Positions 55,038 through 64,000 of a stretch of DNA of 64,000 bases are shown piece after piece (position 1 is the stretch's first letter; every line of letters begins with the position of its first letter). This DNA is from Prochlorococcus marinus XMU1411. GTDB lineage: Bacteria; Cyanobacteriota; Cyanobacteriia; PCC-6307; Cyanobiaceae. The position numbers were made by a program, and so were the translations under genes. The notes beneath the pieces were generated by a model that was not told where the DNA came from, did not search any database, and saw only the letters and a program-made list of their open reading frames with translations. The DNA is taken from NCBI RefSeq assembly GCF_017696075.1, contig NZ_JAAORI010000004.1:62001-126000 (forward strand), given 5' to 3'.

Positions 55038-55936
55038 AGAGAGCAAATATTATATTTATCAATAATTCTTTTTATCTCTAGGCATAAACTTTTATGCTTA
55101 CTGATATTATTTGAAGCGACTAATATTCCTCTTTGTTCAAAATTTGGATTTCCATAAGATAGATTCTGATTATACACATTTGTAATCGCTCCTCCAGCTG
55201 CATTTAAAATCGCTTCTGGTGCTGCAAAGTCCCAATCTTTTGGAGAACTTCCTCCGGACACAGTAGATGTAATATATAAATCACTTTCTCCTCTAACAAT
55301 AGAAGCCAACTTACACCCTATACTTCCCATTATGATTCTTTTTTTAAAACCAATTTTTTCTATTAAATTTTCCAATATATTATTTCTATGATTTTTACTG
55401 GTAACTAAAGTCATATCTACAAGTTTTTTATCATTTTGAATAAATGTTTTTTTCTTTGAACCATTTCTTTTTTCACACCAAACTTTATTATCATACGCAA
55501 TCCATAATTCTTCTCGTTCTGGAATCAAAATAATGCCAAGAATAGGCTTCTGGTTATAATTTAAAGCAAGATGCATTGCATAGTCATTTGTCCCATCGAC
55601 AAAATCTTTCGTCCCATCTAGAGGGTCAAGGACCCAAAGCCAATCTGAACTTTTATCTAATTTAAACGATTCTAGCTTTGCATTTTCCTCGCTCAAAATT
55701 CCCCAAGATACATTACTATACTTTTCACTAATTCCTTGAATAATTAACTCATTAACTTTTAAATCAGCTATTGTTACTGGATCATCGTTATTTTTATTTT
55801 GTAAAATTTTATCTTTGTTATCTAAATCTTTTAATAGATTAGAATAATAAAGCATGATATCTGCAGCTTCCCAACTTAAAGTCCTTATATCATCAATAAG
55901 ACTATTTATATTTACGCCGAATGGTAATTTAAGCAC
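55034..55936 (-). CDS. cysQ: 3'(2'),5'-bisphosphate nucleotidase (CysQ-like)
   Basis: An inositol-monophosphatase-fold Mg-dependent phosphatase of 300 aa that hydrolyses PAP, a by-product of sulfate activation. Metal motifs are visible: [29 protein letters not shown] and [22 protein letters not shown] start at 55936. It is divergent from rsmI with only three bases between the start codons, so each promoter must overlap the other coding region. It could also act on inositol phosphates. Confidence 0.9.
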   Translation of the reverse strand: MLKLPFGVNINSLIDDIRTLSWEAADIMLYYSNLLKDLDNKDKILQNKNNDDPVTIADLKVNELIIQGISEKYSNVSWGILSEENAKLESFKLDKSSDWLWVLDPLDGTKDFVDGTNDYAMHLALNYNQKPILGIILIPEREELWIAYDNKVWCEKRNGSKKKTFIQNDKKLVDMTLVTSKNHRNNILENLIEKIGFKKRIIMGSIGCKLASIVRGESDLYITSTVSGGSSPKDWDFAAPEAILNAAGGAITNVYNQNLSYGNPNFEQRGILVASNNISKHKSLCLEIKRIIDKYNICSL

Positions 55937-55939
55937 GAA

Positions 55940-56803
55940 ATGAGTACGAAAACTTCATTGTCTCATAGAAACCAAGAACCTGAAAATAGTGTTCTTTATC
56001 TCGTTGGTACACCTATAGGTAATCTAGATGATATCTCCTTAAGAGCAATCAAAATACTTAAAAACGTTTCTTTAATTGCATGTGAGGATACAAGGCAAAC
56101 TATTAAGTTAATGAATAAATTAGGAATTAAAAATAAATTAATTAGTTTTAACGACCATAACTCTTGTAAAAAAATTCCTAAATTAATAAATGATCTTAAA
56201 GAAGGTAAATCTATAGCTTTGGTTAGTGATGCAGGTATGCCAATAATTTGTGACCCTGGAGAGGATCTTGTCAAAAATGTAAAATCTAATGGGATTGATG
56301 TTATTTGCATTCCTGGGCCATCTGCTGCTTTAACAGCTCTTGTTTCAAGTGGGATGGCCTCTTCAAGTTTTAACTTTGAAGGATTCTTACCAAAAAAAAA
56401 GAATGAAAGGGAAAAAATTCTTTTTAAAATTTGTGAAAGTGAAAAAACAACAGTCTTATTTGAATCCCCTCATCGACTAAATAGACTTTTAGAAGAATTA
56501 AAAGAATTTTGTGGCGGAGACAGAGAAATACAAGTTTCTAGAGAATTAACAAAAAAATTTGAAGAGAATATTTATGACAATATTTACGGTTTAATAGAAA
56601 CTTTTAGAGGAAGAGAAATAATTGGGGAAATAACAGTAGTTATTAAGGCTAGAAATAAATTAAAAAATTCAAAAATTAATGAATTTGTTTTAAAAAAAGA
56701 GTTAAATGAATTAATAACTGCAGGTCTAAGTTTATCTGCCGCTTCAAGTTATTTAGCAAAAAAGAAAAATCTTAAAAAAAGCATAATTTATAATTTGCAT
56801 TAA
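55940..56803 (+). CDS. rsmI: 16S rRNA 2'-O-ribose methyltransferase RsmI
   Basis: A tetrapyrrole-methylase-fold enzyme modifying C1402 of 16S rRNA; 287 aa. YLVGTPIGNLDDISLRAIK, LIACEDTRQTIKLM, ALVSDAGMPIICDPGEDLV and CIPGPSAALTALVSSG are all RsmI signatures. ATG start, three bases from the divergent cysQ start. The C-terminal HTH-like region (LSLSAASSYLAKKKNLKKS) is normal for RsmI. Confidence 0.96.
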   Translation: MSTKTSLSHRNQEPENSVLYLVGTPIGNLDDISLRAIKILKNVSLIACEDTRQTIKLMNKLGIKNKLISFNDHNSCKKIPKLINDLKEGKSIALVSDAGMPIICDPGEDLVKNVKSNGIDVICIPGPSAALTALVSSGMASSSFNFEGFLPKKKNEREKILFKICESEKTTVLFESPHRLNRLLEELKEFCGGDREIQVSRELTKKFEENIYDNIYGLIETFRGREIIGEITVVIKARNKLKNSKINEFVLKKELNELITAGLSLSAASSYLAKKKNLKKSIIYNLH

Positions 56804-56830
56804 AATAAATAATGAGTTTGCAAGCAAAAT

Positions 56831-57049
56831 TTGTATAATTTCAAGAGGTTATTTTTAAATTTTTTTTTAAATACTTTTTTATTTTTAATATTAATCATAG
56901 TTATTCAAAATAGCTCAACTAAAGAAAGAGTAAATTTATTAATAGATGAAACAATTGAATTACCTCTAAGTTTCATCATTGGAACAAGCTTTATAACAGG
57001 TACTATGTTAGGGCAACTAATTACTCCACTTGATAATAAAAATCACTAA
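56831..57049 (+). CDS. Small membrane protein, LapA-like (72 aa)
   Basis: Two hydrophobic helices (about 9-27 and 45-64) separated by a short charged loop (NSSTKERVNLLIDETIELP), with the pattern of LapA/DUF1049 proteins (helix, IQNSSTKERVNLLID, helix). Start is TTG at 56831. It overlaps the convergent gene at 57046 by 4 bp. The assignment to DUF1049 is by shape, not by a firm motif. Confidence 0.6.
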   Translation: MYNFKRLFLNFFLNTFLFLILIIVIQNSSTKERVNLLIDETIELPLSFIIGTSFITGTMLGQLITPLDNKNH

Positions 57050-57696
57050 AGAGCAATTAATTTATCAGGACTAACTATCCGAGATATCCCTCGAGATCTT
57101 AATAAAGGGGCGACAATTTTTAATACATCGGGATTCGGGACCTTTATCACTTTTTGTTCTTTATTACAATCTCTTTTTGCATTTTTCTGATCATCATATA
57201 TTCTTAGAGTTTTTCTATTCAAATCCTCTTTTGATAAGAAATTCCATTCAGGGTAATCATTTAAAATTTTAACCTCTAATTCTGTTTTATTATCCACAAT
57301 CATGTAAATAACTTTTGGGAAATTAATCTCTGACACAGGAATAGAGGATAAATCTTTTTGATTTTGATTATCTATTTCATAATCTAAAGGAATAATTTCA
57401 ACAAATGATGTTTGATCATTTGATCCGATATTAAATTCATTGTTAGTTCTAACATTATCAGCAACTTCTTGAATTACCAATTCTTGGTTCTCTTTCTTTT
57501 TATCAAAAAACTTTTTATTTGATCTATTAGTTTTAATTAAATCCTTATAAATTTGTTCTCCAAGTATTTTCTTTAAATTCCTTGAGATAGTAAGTTTTGA
57601 AAAATTATAAGTTTCTGATAACTCATCAAGACTTATACCTTTGGTAAAGCTTTTTGTTATTTCTTTCTTTTGATCTTCTGAAAGTTTTTTTGCCAA
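57046..57696 (-). CDS. Conserved protein with N-terminal helix-turn-helix
   Basis: A 216-aa protein. The first 50 residues (LSEDQKKEITKSFTKGISLD then ELSETYNFSKLTISRNLKKI) look like a helix-turn-helix of the recombinase/transposase type. A poorly ordered middle is followed by a C-terminal domain with KVIYMIVDNKTELEVKILND and WNFLSKEDLNRKTLRIYDD. I recall similar picocyanobacterial proteins without known function. TTG start. It converges with the small membrane protein and lies 138 bp from tRNA-Arg. Confidence 0.72.
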   Translation of the reverse strand: MAKKLSEDQKKEITKSFTKGISLDELSETYNFSKLTISRNLKKILGEQIYKDLIKTNRSNKKFFDKKKENQELVIQEVADNVRTNNEFNIGSNDQTSFVEIIPLDYEIDNQNQKDLSSIPVSEINFPKVIYMIVDNKTELEVKILNDYPEWNFLSKEDLNRKTLRIYDDQKNAKRDCNKEQKVIKVPNPDVLKIVAPLLRSRGISRIVSPDKLIAL

Positions 57697-57834
57697 AATA
57701 TTTTAATGTTAATTAATCCTATAATATATCTTTAAAAGAAATTTATATAATTCAAATATTTTTAGCTGGTTAAAAACTTTTAAAAAACTTATCTTAATTG
57801 TTTAGGTAATAACTAACAGATATAATGATGAGGT

Positions 57835-57908
<74 letters not shown>

Positions 57909-57984
57909 TAGCAATATTAATAAGAAATTGATGGTGAATTCAATTAATTTTATCCAATAAAATTTTTTATAAATCATTCTACGA

Positions 57985-59301
57985 ATGCAAAACAATCCAA
58001 AACTCTTCAATATAGGAAGATCCTTTTTTTTATTGGGAGCTTTTACTATTGCTTCAGCTCCATTTATATCATCAATCCTTTTTCTGTTAAGTTTTCCAAT
58101 TAGTTTTTATTTGCAATCAACAAAAATATTTAAGGATAGATGGAACCAGCTGCTTATTGCTTCAACATTCATACTCTTAATTATCGCTTTCATACAAAAC
58201 AATACCTACCCAAATATAGAAGTAGAGATTCAAGAAAGGCAAATGCTGTGGACACCCTCAGCTTCATTGATTGGTTTGGCAAATTGGATCCCATTATTTT
58301 TATGCTTTATTGGAGCAAGAACCTTTTTATCTTCAAAGAAAGATAGAAAGTATTTTGCAAATTTTCTTGTCGCAGGCTCAATACCTGTATTAGTAACTGG
58401 ATTTGGGCAATATTTTTTTAATTGGCATGGGCCATTTAATATTTTAAATAACCTGATCATATGGTTCCAAAAACCTCTTGATGCTGATCAAGGTTTGTCT
58501 GGTTTATTTAATAATGAAAACTATGCAGGATGCTGGCTAAATATAATATGGCCATTTTCAATAGCTTTATTATTTGAAAAATCATTAAATTTATTTAAAA
58601 AAGGAATTATAGTTTCATTTTTAATTTCAATTTCTACTGCAATTTTCCTAACTTCTTCTAGGAATGCATGGGGAGGATTAATAATTACCTTATCGCTATT
58701 GTTAGGAAATAATATCATTTTTTCATTTTTTATTTTATTCATTTCGATATTTGTTTTAGTAAATTTTAGTAATCAACTACCCGAATTACTAGATAAAATT
58801 TTTCCTTTTTTGCCAGAAAGATTGATCTATATTATTAACAACTTCGACACATCAAGTTATGAGATAAAAGCTTACAACAGATCTTTCATATTCCTTTTTA
58901 CTGCAAAGATGATAAAGGATAGGCTTCTTCTTGGCTGGGGGGCTTCTGCCTTCCCGATTTACTATTTCATGGAAAATGGAATCTATTTAGGTCACACCCA
59001 TAACTTCTTTCTTGAATTAGCTTTTAGCTATGGAATAATTCCATTGTCACTAATAGCTGCGACAATTTTACCTATTTGTTTTATTTCCTTTAAAAAAGTT
59101 TTTCTTAATCAAAATAATACATCATTCATCGATTTACTTTTTGATAAAGCATGGTGCGCATCCTTCTTCGTCTTGCTAATAAGTCAGATGTTTGATCTTC
59201 AATATTTTGATGGGAGAATAAGTTTTACCTTTTGGGTTCTCTTAGCAGGGGTAAAAGAAATAATTTCAGAAAAAAAATATAATAATGAAATATTGAATTA
59301 A
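57985..59301 (+). CDS. O-antigen ligase/polymerase family membrane protein
   Basis: A 438-aa protein with about 10-12 membrane helices. Late in the chain LTSSRNAWGGLIITL and GHTHNFFLELAFSYG match the Wzy/WaaL (O-antigen ligase) family pattern, including the conserved histidine of the large loop. It likely polymerises or transfers a surface glycan, although cyanobacterial members (IctB-like) have also been linked to other functions. ATG start, 77 bp after tRNA-Arg. Confidence 0.88.
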   Translation: MQNNPKLFNIGRSFFLLGAFTIASAPFISSILFLLSFPISFYLQSTKIFKDRWNQLLIASTFILLIIAFIQNNTYPNIEVEIQERQMLWTPSASLIGLANWIPLFLCFIGARTFLSSKKDRKYFANFLVAGSIPVLVTGFGQYFFNWHGPFNILNNLIIWFQKPLDADQGLSGLFNNENYAGCWLNIIWPFSIALLFEKSLNLFKKGIIVSFLISISTAIFLTSSRNAWGGLIITLSLLLGNNIIFSFFILFISIFVLVNFSNQLPELLDKIFPFLPERLIYIINNFDTSSYEIKAYNRSFIFLFTAKMIKDRLLLGWGASAFPIYYFMENGIYLGHTHNFFLELAFSYGIIPLSLIAATILPICFISFKKVFLNQNNTSFIDLLFDKAWCASFFVLLISQMFDLQYFDGRISFTFWVLLAGVKEIISEKKYNNEILN

Positions 59302-59334
59302 AAAATTCTTTATTAGTGTAAATTCAACAAATCT

Positions 59335-60414
59335 CTATTTCGAATTTCCTTCTAAAAACTTTTTTAAAAAATTTATAGAAACTATTAAAATACCGTAAAA
59401 AGTTAATGAATATAAGATCAACTCATTTTTTGAGAATATCAAATACGTGCTAAATACGGCTATTGCATTTAATAGCAAAATTATTAAAATTGTTAATTTA
59501 TAATTAATCCCAAATTCTAATAATCTATGATGAAGGTGATTTCTATCAGGGTAGAATGGGGATTTTAAGTTATAAATTCGAACTAATATTACAAAAAACA
59601 TATCTAATACCGGTACGCTCAATAAAATCAATGGGAATAAAGATGCAAATATAGAACTATTAATAGTATCTCTAATAATAAGATTATTACTTGCAATCAG
59701 ACTTAATGCTGCCAAGTTAAAACCAAGAAAGTAAGACCCCCCATCACCCATTAAAATTGAAGCGGGTTTATAGTTATGGATAAGAAATCCATAACAGGCT
59801 CCGGCTATTGCTAAGGAATACAAAGAATATTGATATAAATTTAGAGAGAGAAACACAAAAAATAAACCAGAATATAAAATTACAGATACCCCTCCAGCTA
59901 ATCCATCCAAACCGTCAATCCAATTAAAGGCATTAGTTACACCTGGTATCCAAAGAATTGTTATTAGTAACCCTATAACTAAAAAAAGAATATTAAAACT
60001 ATCTAATGTTCTAGCAAATTGAAAAAATGGGAATAACAGATTTTCTAGAAATGTTAATGCAAACAATGTTGATGAAGCCTGCAGAAACAGCCTTGGAATA
60101 GGTTTTATTGTAAATAAATCATCAAAAAAACCTATTAAAAAAAATAAAAGAGAAACAGAAAAAAGATATATAAGTTGATTATCAAATTGAATATTAAAAA
60201 GATTCGCAATTAATAATAAAGAAATGGAACAACCAATGATAATGGATAATCCACCTATCCTTACGATTGTCCCTTTGAAATCTTTTCTTTTTTCATATCG
60301 ATCAATAACTCCATACTTTAATCCAATTCTACGTATAGGCGATATTGCAAAATTTGAAATAATGATAGAGAAAATAAATACAATTAAATTTTTATTTTCA
60401 AAAAATTCAGACAT
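59335..60414 (-). CDS. Undecaprenyl-phosphate sugar-1-phosphate transferase (WecA/MraY type)
   Basis: A polyprenyl-phosphate N-acetylhexosamine-1-phosphate transferase of 359 aa with about 10 helices. Motifs: IGFFDDLFTIKPIPRLFLQ (DD), TNAFNWIDGLDGLAGG (NxxNxxDGxDG type) and DRNHLHHRLLEFG (HHR/HxH motif). It starts lipid-linked surface glycan synthesis. The MraY proper is probably elsewhere. ATG start. Divergent from manC with 190 bp between, which contains tandem repeats. Confidence 0.92.
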   Translation of the reverse strand: MSEFFENKNLIVFIFSIIISNFAISPIRRIGLKYGVIDRYEKRKDFKGTIVRIGGLSIIIGCSISLLLIANLFNIQFDNQLIYLFSVSLLFFLIGFFDDLFTIKPIPRLFLQASSTLFALTFLENLLFPFFQFARTLDSFNILFLVIGLLITILWIPGVTNAFNWIDGLDGLAGGVSVILYSGLFFVFLSLNLYQYSLYSLAIAGACYGFLIHNYKPASILMGDGGSYFLGFNLAALSLIASNNLIIRDTINSSIFASLFPLILLSVPVLDMFFVILVRIYNLKSPFYPDRNHLHHRLLEFGINYKLTILIILLLNAIAVFSTYLIFSKNELILYSLTFYGILIVSINFLKKFLEGNSK

Positions 60415-60450
60415 TTAAAAAATATATATTTAGATAATATCAAAAATAAT

Positions 60451-60488
60451 AAAAGAAATATTTAAAAGAAATATTTAAAAGAAATATT
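60451..60488 (+). repeat. Tandem repeat, 13-bp unit x 2.9
   Basis: The unit AAAAGAAATATTT occurs at 60451-60463 and 60464-60476, and its first 12 bases again at 60477-60488, with no mismatch. It lies 37 bp upstream of the WecA-type gene start in the spacer shared with manC. Perfect short tandem arrays can change copy number by slippage. Confidence 0.9.
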
Positions 60489-60570
60489 GTTAAGCAAGTT
60501 ATTTAGTTCTTCGTTATTAAGGCTAACCAAAATTATTAAGCCATCATTCTCAATACATGATTCTCAAGAT

Positions 60571-60594
60571 AAATTAAGAATTAAATTAAGAATT
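60571..60594 (+). repeat. Tandem repeat, 12-bp unit x 2
   Basis: AAATTAAGAATT occurs twice head to tail (60571-60582, 60583-60594), ending 10 bp before the manC ATG. It occupies the expected ribosome-binding and spacer region, so copy number could affect translation initiation distance. Confidence 0.85.
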
Positions 60595-60604
60595 AATGTA
60601 AAAG

Positions 60605-62044
60605 ATGAGTGAAAATGAAATTTTTCCTGTAATTTTATGCGGAGGTAAAGGCTCAAGATTGTGGCCGTTATCTAGACAAAGTTTTCCAAAACAGTTCTTA
60701 TCAATTTGCTCAGAAGATAGGAAATCTCTTCTTCAGCAAACATATGAAAGAATTTCAACCTTTGAGAATATAAAACCACCAATAATTATTTGTAATGAAG
60801 AGCATAGATTTATTGTTGCAGAACAAATGAGAGAAATAAATATTGTTCCAAGTGCAATTATCCTTGAGCCATATGGGAGGAATACAGCTCCTGCAATAGC
60901 AATTTCCACATTGTTCTCCTTAAAGTTAGCAAAGAACCCAACGCTTCTTGTATTGTCATCAGATCATATTATTAAAAACGAAATGAAATTTAGAGAGGCT
61001 ATAAAGGTTGCGTTGAAATTTTCCCAAGAAAACAAGATAGTTACTTTTGGTGTCATCCCAACATCCCCTGAGACAGGCTACGGATATATAAAATCTAAAG
61101 AGCCATTTAACTTAAACAAAATAAATGGGATTGATATTATGGAATTCATCGAAAAACCAACATTAAATAAAGCTAAAGCCCTAATTAAAGATAAATTTTT
61201 TACTTGGAATAGTGGAATTTTTGTATCTCAGGCTATAACCATGATTAATGAAATGTCCTTACATTGCCCTGAATTATTAGATTATTGCAAAGAATCTGTA
61301 TATAAAAGCGAAAAAGATCTTGACTTCATTAGATTAAATAAAGAATCCTTCGAAAAATGTCCTAACATTTCCATAGACATTGCAGTAATGGAAAAAACAA
61401 AAATTGGGACTGTTATTCCATTAAATGCAGGTTGGAGTGACATTGGTAGTTGGGACACAGTTTTAGAAAACGCTAAAAAAGATTCTTTTGGAAACTTTAG
61501 CGAAGGTAGAACATTAATCAGAAAAACAAAAAATTCTTATTTAAGCAGCAATAGCAGATTACTAGTATCACTTGGCCTAGAAGATACAATAGTGATTGAA
61601 ACCACAGACGCAATTTTGGTTGCCAACCGAAATTTTTCCCAAGATATAAAAAATATAGTTGAAGAACTTTGTGAAAAAAATATGCCTGAAGGACAAGCAA
61701 ATAAAAAAGTTTATAGACCGTGGGGGTCCTTCATTTCTCTTGAGGAACATCCTAATTGGCAAGTAAAGTTATTAACTATAAAGCCAGGAGAAAAACTATC
61801 CTTGCAAATGCATCAATTTCGTTCTGAACATTGGATTGTTGTAGAGGGTCAAGCACGTATTGAGATAGGAGATAAATCATTACTTCTTAGTAAGAATCAA
61901 AGCACATATATTCCAAAAAAAACCAAGCATAGAATTCACAACGCCGGCAAGGTGGCTCTTAATGTTATAGAAGTTCAAAGTGGGACCTATCTTGGGGAGG
62001 ATGACATCATTAGATTTGAAGATAATTACGGACGTAATAGTTAA
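60605..62044 (+). CDS. manC: Mannose-1-phosphate guanylyltransferase / mannose-6-phosphate isomerase
   Basis: A 479-aa bifunctional enzyme making GDP-mannose. N-terminal nucleotidyltransferase signature VILCGGKGSRLWPLSRQSFP at about 8-27 with SDHIIKN; C-terminal cupin PMI-II domain with VYRPWGSFISLEEH, KPGEKLSLQMHQFRSEHWIV and WIVVEGQARIEIGDK. It feeds gmd and fcl downstream. ATG start at 60605; 190 bp upstream region with tandem repeats. Confidence 0.96.
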   Translation: MSENEIFPVILCGGKGSRLWPLSRQSFPKQFLSICSEDRKSLLQQTYERISTFENIKPPIIICNEEHRFIVAEQMREINIVPSAIILEPYGRNTAPAIAISTLFSLKLAKNPTLLVLSSDHIIKNEMKFREAIKVALKFSQENKIVTFGVIPTSPETGYGYIKSKEPFNLNKINGIDIMEFIEKPTLNKAKALIKDKFFTWNSGIFVSQAITMINEMSLHCPELLDYCKESVYKSEKDLDFIRLNKESFEKCPNISIDIAVMEKTKIGTVIPLNAGWSDIGSWDTVLENAKKDSFGNFSEGRTLIRKTKNSYLSSNSRLLVSLGLEDTIVIETTDAILVANRNFSQDIKNIVEELCEKNMPEGQANKKVYRPWGSFISLEEHPNWQVKLLTIKPGEKLSLQMHQFRSEHWIVVEGQARIEIGDKSLLLSKNQSTYIPKKTKHRIHNAGKVALNVIEVQSGTYLGEDDIIRFEDNYGRNS

Positions 62045-62239
62045 AGTTATTGCACTCTCCAAAAATTACCAAATTAGATTAAATTTTCACAAATTATTTA
62101 TTCTTTTTGAATAAATTTGATTAAAAATTAAATTTTGAAATTTATTTAAATTGAAGATTTTTTAAATATAAAATTTGACTAAAGATTTTTCACTATAATA
62201 TAAATTGAAGTCTACAAACAAAATCAATATTTTCACTTA

Positions 62240-63361
62240 ATGTCTAAACGAAAGAAAGCTTTAATAACTGGAATAACTGGTCAAGATGGTAGTTACTTAT
62301 CAGAATTTTTATTAAACAAAAACTATGAAGTGCATGGAATTAAAAGAAGGTCAAGTAGTTTTAATACTTCAAGGATTGACCATCTTTATCAAGATCCCCA
62401 TAATAATGAACAATCATTCATACTCCATTATGGAGATTTAACTGATAGCACAAATCTAATAAGAATTATTCAACAAGTTCAGCCTGATGAAATATACAAT
62501 TTAGGAGCTCAAAGTCATGTAGCAGTTAGTTTTGAGACTCCAGAATATACTGCAAATTGTGACGCTTTAGGTACCTTAAGAATTCTTGAAGCGATAAGAA
62601 TTCTCCGTCTTACAGAGAAAACAAAGATCTATCAAGCAAGTACCAGCGAACTATATGGACTTATTCAAGAGAGTCCACAAAGTGAGCAAACTCCTTTTTA
62701 TCCTAGGAGCCCATACGGTGTAGCCAAACTTTATGCTTACTGGATAACTGTTAATTATAGAGAAGCTTACAACATGTTTGCTTGTAATGGAATCTTATTC
62801 AATCATGAAAGTCCTAGAAGGGGTGAAACTTTTATAACAAGAAAAATTACAAGAGGATTAACAAGAATAAATGCAAATTTAGATAAGTTTTTATATTTGG
62901 GTAATCTTGATGCCAAAAGAGATTGGGGTCACGCAAAGGATTATGTTGCAATGCAATGGCTAATGCTGCAGCAGGATAAACCTGATGACTTTGTGATTGC
63001 AACTGGTCGAACAGAAACGGTAAGGAAATTTGTTGAAATGAGTGCCAAAGAACTGGGATGGGGCAAAAATAATAATGATCCTGCAATAATATGGGAAGGT
63101 GAAGGAATAAATGAGATCGGGAAAAGAGCTGATAATGGTGAAATAGTGATTAAAGTTGATCCTAAATATTTTCGTCCTACTGAGGTAGATCAATTAATGG
63201 GTAACCCCAAAAAGGCCTACGAAATACTTGGTTGGGTTCCTGAAACTAGTTTAGAAGAATTAGTCAAAGAAATGATTGCTTTTGATAAAGAAGAGGCCTT
63301 AAAAGAATCATTATTAAGAAAAAAAGGTTTCAAGGTTGCCAGTTTCAATGAGACGCCTTAG
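62240..63361 (+). CDS. gmd: GDP-mannose 4,6-dehydratase
   Basis: An extended SDR of 373 aa converting GDP-mannose to GDP-4-keto-6-deoxymannose. [20 protein letters not shown] binds [24 protein letters not shown], the catalytic ASTSELYG threonine and the YxxxK in [15 protein letters not shown] are conserved. ATG start, 195 bp after manC with no visible terminator. The end overlaps a possible early start of the next gene. Confidence 0.97.
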   Translation: MSKRKKALITGITGQDGSYLSEFLLNKNYEVHGIKRRSSSFNTSRIDHLYQDPHNNEQSFILHYGDLTDSTNLIRIIQQVQPDEIYNLGAQSHVAVSFETPEYTANCDALGTLRILEAIRILRLTEKTKIYQASTSELYGLIQESPQSEQTPFYPRSPYGVAKLYAYWITVNYREAYNMFACNGILFNHESPRRGETFITRKITRGLTRINANLDKFLYLGNLDAKRDWGHAKDYVAMQWLMLQQDKPDDFVIATGRTETVRKFVEMSAKELGWGKNNNDPAIIWEGEGINEIGKRADNGEIVIKVDPKYFRPTEVDQLMGNPKKAYEILGWVPETSLEELVKEMIAFDKEEALKESLLRKKGFKVASFNETP

Positions 63362-63401
63362 TCGCGGCAAGTCTCAAAGAAATTTTAAGTTTAAAACTGA
63401 T

Positions 63402-64000
63402 ATGGAAAAAAAGATTTCACTAAAAGAAAAAATTTTAGTAGCTGGTGCAAAAGGTATGGTTGGCAGCGCAATATGCAGGGCTTTAAAAAAATCTAATTAT
63501 GGGAATCCTAATAATGGAGGTTCTATTCTTAGTCCCTCTAAAAAGGAATTAAATTATCTGGACTTTTCCACATTGCAAGACTGGTTTAAAAAAAATAAAC
63601 CTTCAATAGTAATTATTGCAGCGGCAAAAGTTGGAGGGATCCTAGCAAACTCATCTAAACCAGCTGATTTTATTATTGAAAATCTCAAAATACAAAATAA
63701 TCTTATAGAAACATCTTGGAAAAATGGCGTGAAAAGACTTTTATTTCTTGGTAGCAGTTGTATCTATCCCAAGCATGCTTCTCAACCTTTAAAAGAAGAA
63801 TATCTTTTAACTGGTGCTTTGGAATCTACAAACGAATTTTATGCAATTTCAAAAATTAGTGGAATTAAGCTTTGTCAAGCACTTAATATTCAATATGGTT
63901 TTGATGCAATAAGTTTAATGCCAACAAACTTATATGGGACTGGAGATAATTATGATATAAACAATAGTCATGTATTACCCGCTTTGATAAGAAAATTTTC
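63402..64000 (+). CDS. fcl: GDP-L-fucose synthase (partial, runs off window)
   Basis: An SDR epimerase/reductase completing GDP-fucose synthesis. From the ATG at 63402 the protein reads MEKKISLKEKILVAGAKGMV, then GSAICRALKK, the AAAKVGGILANSSKPADFI segment, FLGSSCIYPKHASQP and catalytic YAISKISG. An in-frame ATG at 63348 would overlap gmd by 14 bp and add 18 basic residues, less typical of the family. The gene is cut at the window edge after about 199 codons. Confidence 0.93.
   Translation, partial: MEKKISLKEKILVAGAKGMVGSAICRALKKSNYGNPNNGGSILSPSKKELNYLDFSTLQDWFKKNKPSIVIIAAAKVGGILANSSKPADFIIENLKIQNNLIETSWKNGVKRLLFLGSSCIYPKHASQPLKEEYLLTGALESTNEFYAISKISGIKLCQALNIQYGFDAISLMPTNLYGTGDNYDINNSHVLPALIRKF

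Noticed and set aside
63348-63401. Earlier ATG for fcl overlapping gmd
   Set aside because: It adds 18 basic residues not typical of the family. The ATG at 63402 places the Rossmann motif at the usual distance, though the earlier start cannot be fully excluded.

Overview
This window reads as a chromosomal segment of a high-light-adapted Prochlorococcus. The DNA is very AT-rich, genes are tightly packed, and TTG and GTG starts are common. Marker content fits: psbD/psbC, a Pcb/IsiA antenna gene, petM, ycf4, ycf39, ycf46, a thioredoxin reductase fused to thioredoxin (NTRC), cobQ and a split pntA. Assignments rest on sequence motifs and recall of gene families; no search was run.

Layout. 1-1579: the tail of an upstream gene, then small unrecognised membrane or short proteins. 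1588-9962: housekeeping genes ychF, an HlyD-like adaptor, polA, cysS, dxr and a thioredoxin-like ferredoxin. 9952-13902: minus-strand pntA1-pntA2-pntB-yheT. 14030-20973: NTRC, infA, ycf39, petM, ilvH, a cyclophilin and ycf4. 21156-23598: the overlapping psbD-psbC pair. 23658-26669: maf, cobQ, a small ferredoxin and a VTT-like membrane protein. 26844-28294: a 1.4-kb segment bounded by short copies of the tRNA-Ser(CGA) 3' end. It carries one HNH-type protein and clustered repeats, so it may be a minimal integrative element. 28432-37602: an iron-linked neighbourhood with futA/idiA, a PiuC-like dioxygenase, a small secreted protein behind a Fur-like sequence, an outer-membrane porin, a pcb/isiA-type antenna gene and flavodoxin isiB, interspersed with glyQ, a MIF homologue, DUF1824, a methyltransferase-like gene and DUF3386. 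37744-44267: a peroxiredoxin-like protein, a SemiSWEET, an AEC permease, two glycosyltransferases and an EamA transporter. 44320-57696: a dense housekeeping run of sppA, aroH, rpmH-rnpA, yidC, ycf46, serS, rseP, rpsN, pnp, cysQ and rsmI. 57835-64000: tRNA-Arg(TCT), then surface polysaccharide genes (O-antigen ligase, a WecA/MraY-type transferase, manC, gmd and a truncated fcl). These would make GDP-mannose and then GDP-fucose, and probably mark the start of a cell-surface island.

How it fits together. Photosystem subunits and assembly factors (psbD, psbC, ycf4, ycf39, petM) lie near redox genes (NTRC, transhydrogenase). The iron block holds the pieces of an iron-scarcity response: outer-membrane entry, periplasmic ferric-iron binding, an iron-dependent oxygenase, replacement of ferredoxin by flavodoxin, and an accessory antenna.

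The most notable observations are the tRNA-Ser-flanked HNH segment, the isiB-pcb pairing, a Big2-like insertion in YidC, two genes whose N-termini appear to lack a normal start codon (a cyclophilin lipoprotein and the AEC permease), tandem repeats between two polysaccharide genes, and three small genes under 60 codons placed tightly against neighbours.
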